A stretch of 9,533 nt of DNA. It comes from Clostridia bacterium. GTDB lineage: Bacteria; Bacillota_A; Clostridia; Oscillospirales; CAG-272. The first letter of the stretch is position 1, and each line of letters starts with the position of its first letter. The notes beneath the pieces were generated by a model. That model ran no database searches. It was not told the DNA's origin and saw only the letters and a list, made by a program, of their open reading frames with translations. Position numbers and translations under genes: made by a program. Where the stretch lies: NCBI GenBank assembly GCA_017631775.1, contig JAGBSQ010000193.1:1-9533 (forward strand), in the 5' to 3' direction. This document shows positions 6,375 to 9,533 of this stretch, piece after piece.

Positions 6375-6403
6375 ATTATAGCATTGTTTTGGCAAAAAGT
6401 CTA
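6375..6403 (-). promoter_or_regulatory. Promoter of the AraC gene, overlapping the divergent promoter
   Basis: On the minus strand, -35 TAGACT (6403-6398) and -10 TATAAT (6380-6375) have 17-bp spacing and a TGC extended -10. Its -35 shares bases with the plus-strand -10 of the oxidoreductase operon. Confidence 0.7.
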
Positions 6404-6407
6404 TAAT
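6402..6407 (+). promoter_or_regulatory. -10 element of the oxidoreductase operon, -35 absent
   Basis: A perfect TATAAT at 6402-6407, but no TTGACA-like hexamer at 16-18 bp upstream (bases there read TAGCAT). A strong -10 with no -35 is the usual layout of an activator-dependent promoter, consistent with control by the divergent AraC protein. Confidence 0.6.
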
Positions 6408-6439
6408 AAAATCAGAATTTATCCGCAATTTTTTCAGGG

Positions 6440-6468
6440 GGCACCAAAAGGCTGCGGTGCCAAAGCAC
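6440..6468 (+). promoter_or_regulatory. Alternative hairpins in the operon leader
   Basis: GGCACC (6440-6445) can pair with GGTGCC (6456-6461), or GTGC (6457-6460) can pair with GCAC (6465-6468). The two stems exclude each other and lie just before the AAGGAG of the first oxidoreductase (6483-6488). Whether this has any regulatory role is open. Confidence 0.3.
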
Positions 6469-6497
6469 AATGAAAAGAAAAAAAGGAGAAAACACAC

Positions 6498-7583
6498 ATG
6501 GAAAGAATTGTTAAAATTGGTATCATCGGTTGCGGCGGCATTGCCAACGGCAAGCACATGCCCGCACTCTCTCGCGTTCCCAATGCAAAAATGGTTGCAT
6601 TTTGTGACATCATTCCCGAAAGAGCCGAAAAGGCGCGCACCAAATACGGCACACCCGATGCAAAGGTATATGTAGATTACAAGGAGCTGCTCAAGGACGA
6701 AGGAATCGAGGTCGTTCACGTTTTGACCCCCAACCGCGAGCATGCACAAATCACCGTTGATGCACTCTATGCCGGCAAGCACGTTATGTGCGAAAAGCCC
6801 ATGGCAAAGACTGCGGCTGATGCTCGCCGTATGTACGAAGCGGCAGTTGCAACCGGCAAAAAGCTGACCATTGGTTACCAACACCGCCAAAAGCCGCAAA
6901 GCATTTATGCAAAGAGATACATCGACTCCGGTGCGCTTGGCGAGATCTACTATGCAAACTGCTACGCTATTCGCCGTCGCGGAACACCCAACTGGGGCGT
7001 ATTTCTTGATGCCGAAGCACAAGGCGGCGGCCCCATCATCGATATTGCGACCCACTCTCTTGACCTTACCCTTTATTTGATGAACAACTACGAGCCCGAG
7101 ATGGTTGTCGGTAAGACGCACAAGAAGCTTGAGCATCCCGAGGCGGGCAACATTTGGGGCGACAACGGCGTTAGCACCACACCTCTGGAAGAGGCTGCTT
7201 GCGCGTTCATTCGCATGAAGAACGGTGCCACCATTATGCTCGAAACCAGCTGGGCGCTCAACACCTCCGAACCCATCGAAGAGGGTAGCTGCACCCTTTG
7301 CGGTAGCCGTGAAGGTTTGCAAATTAAGAACAACGTCCTCAAAATTAACAAGATTGAGTTCGACCGTCAAACCGAGACCAAGGTTGATACAAATGCAGGC
7401 GGCGTAGCCTTCTACAGCGGTGCATCCTCCAATGCGATCGACGTAGAAGCCGCTAACTGGATCCGTTCCATTATTGAGGATACCGACCCCGTTGTTATGC
7501 CCAAGCAGGCACTGGTCGTTTCCGAAATCCTTGAGGCAATTTACGAGTCCTCCAAAACCGGAAAGCCGGTATACTTCGCATGA
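6498..7583 (+). CDS. Gfo/Idh/MocA family NAD(P)-dependent oxidoreductase
   Basis: A 361-residue cytoplasmic dehydrogenase of the usual family length (about 330-390). The N-terminal Rossmann domain has IGIIGCGGIANGKHMPAL (7-24, glycine motif) and acidic Asp37 after the second strand (FCDIIPERA), which favours NAD over NADP. The catalytic motif CEKPMAK holds Lys100. The C-terminal alpha/beta domain has GGGPIIDIATHSLDL (176-190) with Asp182 and His186, the usual catalytic acid region. Reactions in this family oxidise a hydroxyl of a sugar, polyol, inositol or amino sugar, or reduce the ketone; the substrate is not predictable here. AAGGAG lies 9 bases before ATG. The gene overlaps the next by ATGA, so both are translated together. 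Divergence from an AraC/cupin gene points to induction by the substrate or a related sugar. Confidence 0.94.
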   Translation: MERIVKIGIIGCGGIANGKHMPALSRVPNAKMVAFCDIIPERAEKARTKYGTPDAKVYVDYKELLKDEGIEVVHVLTPNREHAQITVDALYAGKHVMCEKPMAKTAADARRMYEAAVATGKKLTIGYQHRQKPQSIYAKRYIDSGALGEIYYANCYAIRRRGTPNWGVFLDAEAQGGGPIIDIATHSLDLTLYLMNNYEPEMVVGKTHKKLEHPEAGNIWGDNGVSTTPLEEAACAFIRMKNGATIMLETSWALNTSEPIEEGSCTLCGSREGLQIKNNVLKINKIEFDRQTETKVDTNAGGVAFYSGASSNAIDVEAANWIRSIIEDTDPVVMPKQALVVSEILEAIYESSKTGKPVYFA

Positions 7584-8536
7584 AGATAGCGGTATTTGGC
7601 GTTTGGCACGTCCACGCCCCCGATTACACCCGTGAGGCACAGGCGCACGGTGAGGTAATTGGCTTTTATGAAAAAAACGATGCTTTGGCAGAGGAATATG
7701 CAAAGGAATTCGGTCTTTACCGCTTTGCAACCCCCGAGGAGCTTCTCGAAAGTGATGCCGAGGGCGTTATCGTTTGCTCCGCATCCTCCGACCATGCCGA
7801 GGATCTTATTCGCATTGCGAATGCAAAAAAGAACATCTTTACCGAAAAGGTGCTCACGCTGACCGACGAAGAAGCGCTCCGCGTAAAGGAAGCGGTCGAA
7901 GCAAACGGCGTTACCTTGACGATTTCTCTCTTTCAAAAATATCTCGGCTCTCGCATTACCATCAAGGAAATCGTAGAGAGCGGCGAACTTGGAAAAATCA
8001 ATTACGTTCGTTTTCGCAACTGCCATTCGGGCAGCATTGGCGATTGGTTGCCCAAGCATTTTTACAATGCAAAGGAGTGCGGCGGCGGTGCCATGATTGA
8101 CCTTGGCGCTCACGGAATGTATCTCATTCATTGGCTTCTCGGCATGCCCGTATCGGCTTCTTCTGCCTTTACGCTCGCTTGCGAAAATCCTTCTGCAAAT
8201 GCCAAAAACGCAGACCGTGTAGAGGATAACGCGGTTACGGTGATGTCTTTTGAGGGCGGTGCTATCGCCATCAACGAGACCGGCTTTTGCTCCAACTGTG
8301 CGCCTATTGTTTTTGAGGCACACGGAGAAAAGGGATTTGTGCGCATGGAGGATGACTATGCTGTCAGCCGCATCATCAAGCGCACCCAAGCCACGCGCGG
8401 CAAGCCCGTTGAGGTTACTCCGGCTCCCAACCAAAGTCTTCCCATCACCCAATTTGTCAAAGGCGAAATTCTCGATGGCTGTGGCCTCGACGAAGCCCTC
8501 GCCCTGACCCACATGATGGTTATGGCTTATAAGTAA
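7580..8536 (+). CDS. Divergent Gfo/Idh/MocA family protein
   Basis: A 318-residue family member, coupled to the upstream gene by an ATGA overlap. It keeps the family fold: N-terminal beta-alpha-beta unit with KIAVFGVWHVHAPDY (2-16), Glu31 at the cofactor ribose position, VIVCSASSDHAEDLI (63-77), and GGGAMIDLGAHGMYLIHWLLG (168-188) with Asp174 and His178. Two hallmarks are changed. The glycine-rich motif GxGxxG is replaced by GVWHVH, which keeps only the first glycine. The EKP motif reads TEKVL, keeping Lys90 but losing the proline. It may therefore bind the cofactor differently, act on another intermediate, or work as a partner subunit of the first oxidoreductase. The two proteins are only distantly similar, so this is not a recent duplication. 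Assignment to the superfamily is firm; activity is uncertain. Confidence 0.9.
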   Translation: MKIAVFGVWHVHAPDYTREAQAHGEVIGFYEKNDALAEEYAKEFGLYRFATPEELLESDAEGVIVCSASSDHAEDLIRIANAKKNIFTEKVLTLTDEEALRVKEAVEANGVTLTISLFQKYLGSRITIKEIVESGELGKINYVRFRNCHSGSIGDWLPKHFYNAKECGGGAMIDLGAHGMYLIHWLLGMPVSASSAFTLACENPSANAKNADRVEDNAVTVMSFEGGAIAINETGFCSNCAPIVFEAHGEKGFVRMEDDYAVSRIIKRTQATRGKPVEVTPAPNQSLPITQFVKGEILDGCGLDEALALTHMMVMAYK

Positions 8537-8549
8537 AGATACGAGTGAT

Positions 8550-8587
8550 TTCGGGGGAACCCTTTTTGAGTAAAGGGTTCCCCCGAA
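8550..8587. repeat. Perfect 16-bp stem-loop after the oxidoreductase operon
   Basis: Arms 8550-8565 and 8572-8587 are perfectly complementary (TTCGGGGGAACCCTTT type) around a 6-base loop, TTGAGT. It lies 13 bases after the operon stop and is very stable, but no T-run follows on either strand, so it is not a classic intrinsic terminator. It may protect the 3' end of the transcript or be a REP-like intergenic palindrome. Confidence 0.75.
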
Positions 8588-8760
8588 CCCCTTACCAAAA
8601 ACTTTCTGACAAAAGGTTAATGGCAATGTGTCTAAAGATACGGATAGACAGACGGCGTGAGCGCAATGAATGACAGTCTGGTGGACTGTCAGAACGTGAG
8701 CGTGACCGAGCCGCAGCGAGAACCACCGAGACCCTGCTCGTTAAAAATAGTTGATTTGTA
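8588..8760. repeat. Non-coding region resembling a dispersed intergenic repeat
   Basis: No credible gene lies here. Base composition shifts to G/C-rich runs such as GGCGTGAGCGCAATGAATGA and a related AACGTGAGCGTGACCGAGCC further on. A perfect 8-bp inverted repeat, TGACAGTC (8671-8678) and GACTGTCA (8684-8691), has a 5-base loop. I recall similar intergenic text recurring in genomes of gut Clostridia, but could not check it; a 66-residue minus-strand frame across it (8592-8792), rich in Arg and Ser, looks like repeat-derived noise. Confidence 0.45.
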
Positions 8761-8773
8761 TTAAAATATCTAC

Positions 8774-8803
8774 CCCAAATGGAGGCACCCACACCATTTT
8801 GGG
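8774..8803. other. Hairpin upstream of the second AraC gene
   Basis: CCCAAATGG (8774-8782) can pair with CCATTTTGGG (8794-8803) with a single bulged T and an 11-base loop. No T-run follows on the plus strand. It may insulate the regulator from upstream transcription, or be the end of the intergenic repeat. Confidence 0.35.
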
Positions 8804-8815
8804 CAAACTAAGTCG

Positions 8816-8843
8816 AGAAATTTCTTTCGGGTTGTTCTATAAT
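8816..8843 (+). promoter_or_regulatory. Probable promoter and operator of the AraC/GyrI-like gene
   Basis: TATAAT at 8838-8843 is perfect but no good -35 exists at 16-18 bp. A 10-bp palindrome AGAAATTTCT (8816-8825) occupies the place of the -35, suggesting control by a dimeric protein, possibly autoregulation. Confidence 0.5.
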
Positions 8844-8867
8844 ACTATCATAAGGGGGTGAACAGAA

Positions 8868-9533
8868 ATGGAAGAGCATATCGAAGCCGTTCAACGGATG
8901 CAAGACTATATTGAGGCACACCTGGATGCGAATATCTCTATGGCTGACCTTGCAAATGTGGCAAAATATTCTCCGTGGTACTCTTATAGACTTTTTGTGG
9001 ATTTGCTGCATATGACACCGGCGGTATATATCAGACGTCTGCGATTATCCAAATCCGCGCTCCGATTACGAGACGAAAAAGTCAAGATCATTGATGTTGC
9101 ATTTGATTTCGGATTTGAGAGTGTAGACGGCTATCAGCGAGCATTTTACAAAGAGTTTGGATGTAATCCCTATGAGTATTCCATGCATCCTATTCCAATC
9201 TATCTGTTCAAGCCTTACGGGATCAAGTATGCAAACAGAAAGGAAAACAAAAAAATGAATGACGTAAAAAGTGTTTTTATACAAGTCATTGAAAAACCGG
9301 AAAGAAAAGTGATTATCAAACGAGGCAAAGAAGCAACCGAATACTTTCAATATTGCGGGGAAGTTGGTTGCGACGTATGGGGATTGCTCTGCAGTATGAA
9401 ATCCATCTGTGGGGAACCTGTATGCTTGTGGCTTCCCCAAAAATACATTGCTGAAGGAACCTCCCAATACGTGCAAGGCGTAGAGGTTGCAACCGATTAT
9501 TCCGGTGAAATACCGGAAGGATTTGACGTTATC
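8868..9533 (+). CDS. AraC family regulator with GyrI-like effector domain, partial
   Basis: The frame is open from ATG 8868 to the right edge (222 codons) with no stop, so the C-terminus is missing. AAGGGGGTG (8852-8860) is a strong ribosome binding site. Residues 6-105 form an N-terminal two-helix-turn-helix AraC domain: ISMADLANVAKYSPWYSYRLFVDLLHMTPAVYIRRLRL (23-60), then KIIDVAFDFGFESVDGYQRAFYKEFGCNPYEY (73-104). From about 134 (VKSVFIQVIEKPERKVIIKRG) begins a GyrI/SoxS-effector-like domain, continuing to DVWGLLCSM and EVATDYSGEIPEGFDV. Related proteins of about 280-300 residues act as regulators of efflux or stress genes by binding small cationic or aromatic molecules; this ligand class is family knowledge, not seen here. 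The direction and missing -35 suggest autoregulation. Its target genes probably lie beyond the right edge. Confidence 0.92.
   Translation, partial: MEEHIEAVQRMQDYIEAHLDANISMADLANVAKYSPWYSYRLFVDLLHMTPAVYIRRLRLSKSALRLRDEKVKIIDVAFDFGFESVDGYQRAFYKEFGCNPYEYSMHPIPIYLFKPYGIKYANRKENKKMNDVKSVFIQVIEKPERKVIIKRGKEATEYFQYCGEVGCDVWGLLCSMKSICGEPVCLWLPQKYIAEGTSQYVQGVEVATDYSGEIPEGFDVI

Noticed and set aside
6363..7730. Minus-strand frame of 455 residues
   Set aside because: It is the antisense shadow of the first oxidoreductase, whose motifs are intact on the plus strand; it lacks a ribosome binding site and family features.
8550..8587. Ordinary intrinsic terminator
   Set aside because: The stem is very strong, but no T-run follows on either strand.
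7541..8626. Minus-strand frame of 361 residues
   Set aside because: Antisense shadow of the second oxidoreductase, extending through the intergenic hairpin.
8592..8792. 66-residue minus-strand frame rich in Arg and Ser
   Set aside because: Lies over the repeat-like spacer, has no clear ribosome binding site and reads like translated repeat.
9066..9476. 136-residue minus-strand frame
   Set aside because: Antisense to the AraC/GyrI-like gene, which has intact domain motifs and a strong ribosome binding site.

Overview
The window looks like chromosome from an uncultured anaerobic, low-to-mid GC Gram-positive gut bacterium of the Clostridia type. This is inferred from strong AGGAG-type ribosome binding sites, sigma-A promoters with extended -10 elements, compact U-tract terminators, a lipobox lipoprotein and Firmicutes-typical families (MepA-like MATE, DUF975, DUF4234, AraC/cupin regulators). 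No rRNA, tRNA, CRISPR array, transposase or phage gene was seen.

Layout. (1) Positions 1-872, minus strand: the N-terminal 290 residues of a secreted lipoprotein with a Thr/Pro/Glu repeat linker and the start of a beta-rich extracellular module; the gene runs off the left edge. (2) 1168-2577, plus: MATE drug/cation antiporter, closed by a terminator. (3) 2689-3456, plus: a compact alkaline-phosphatase-superfamily phosphodiesterase behind a perfect consensus promoter. (4) 3658-5397, plus: three small membrane-protein genes (DUF4234-like, DUF975, DUF898/YjgN-like), each with its own very similar promoter, two with strong terminators. (5) 5443-6333, minus: an AraC/cupin regulator, divergent from (6) 6498-8536, plus: a translationally coupled pair of Gfo/Idh/MocA oxidoreductases, probably a sugar or polyol catabolic unit controlled by that regulator. 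(7) 8537-8867: a non-coding stretch of about 330 bases with a perfect 16-bp hairpin and what looks like a dispersed intergenic repeat. (8) 8868-9533, plus: the N-terminal 222 residues of an AraC-type regulator with a GyrI-like effector domain, cut by the right edge.

Functionally, the genes from 1168 to 5397 are mostly monocistronic units that share one promoter design (TTGACA-like -35, 16-17 bp, TGTGnTAnnAT). The regulator and oxidoreductase pair is the clearest pathway unit: its two divergent promoters are superimposed. I found no convincing defence, secretion or biosynthetic system. The most unusual items are the trio of small membrane proteins sharing an LTLG-type motif (one with an internal 50-residue duplication), the second oxidoreductase with altered cofactor and catalytic motifs, and the non-coding element at 8550-8735.
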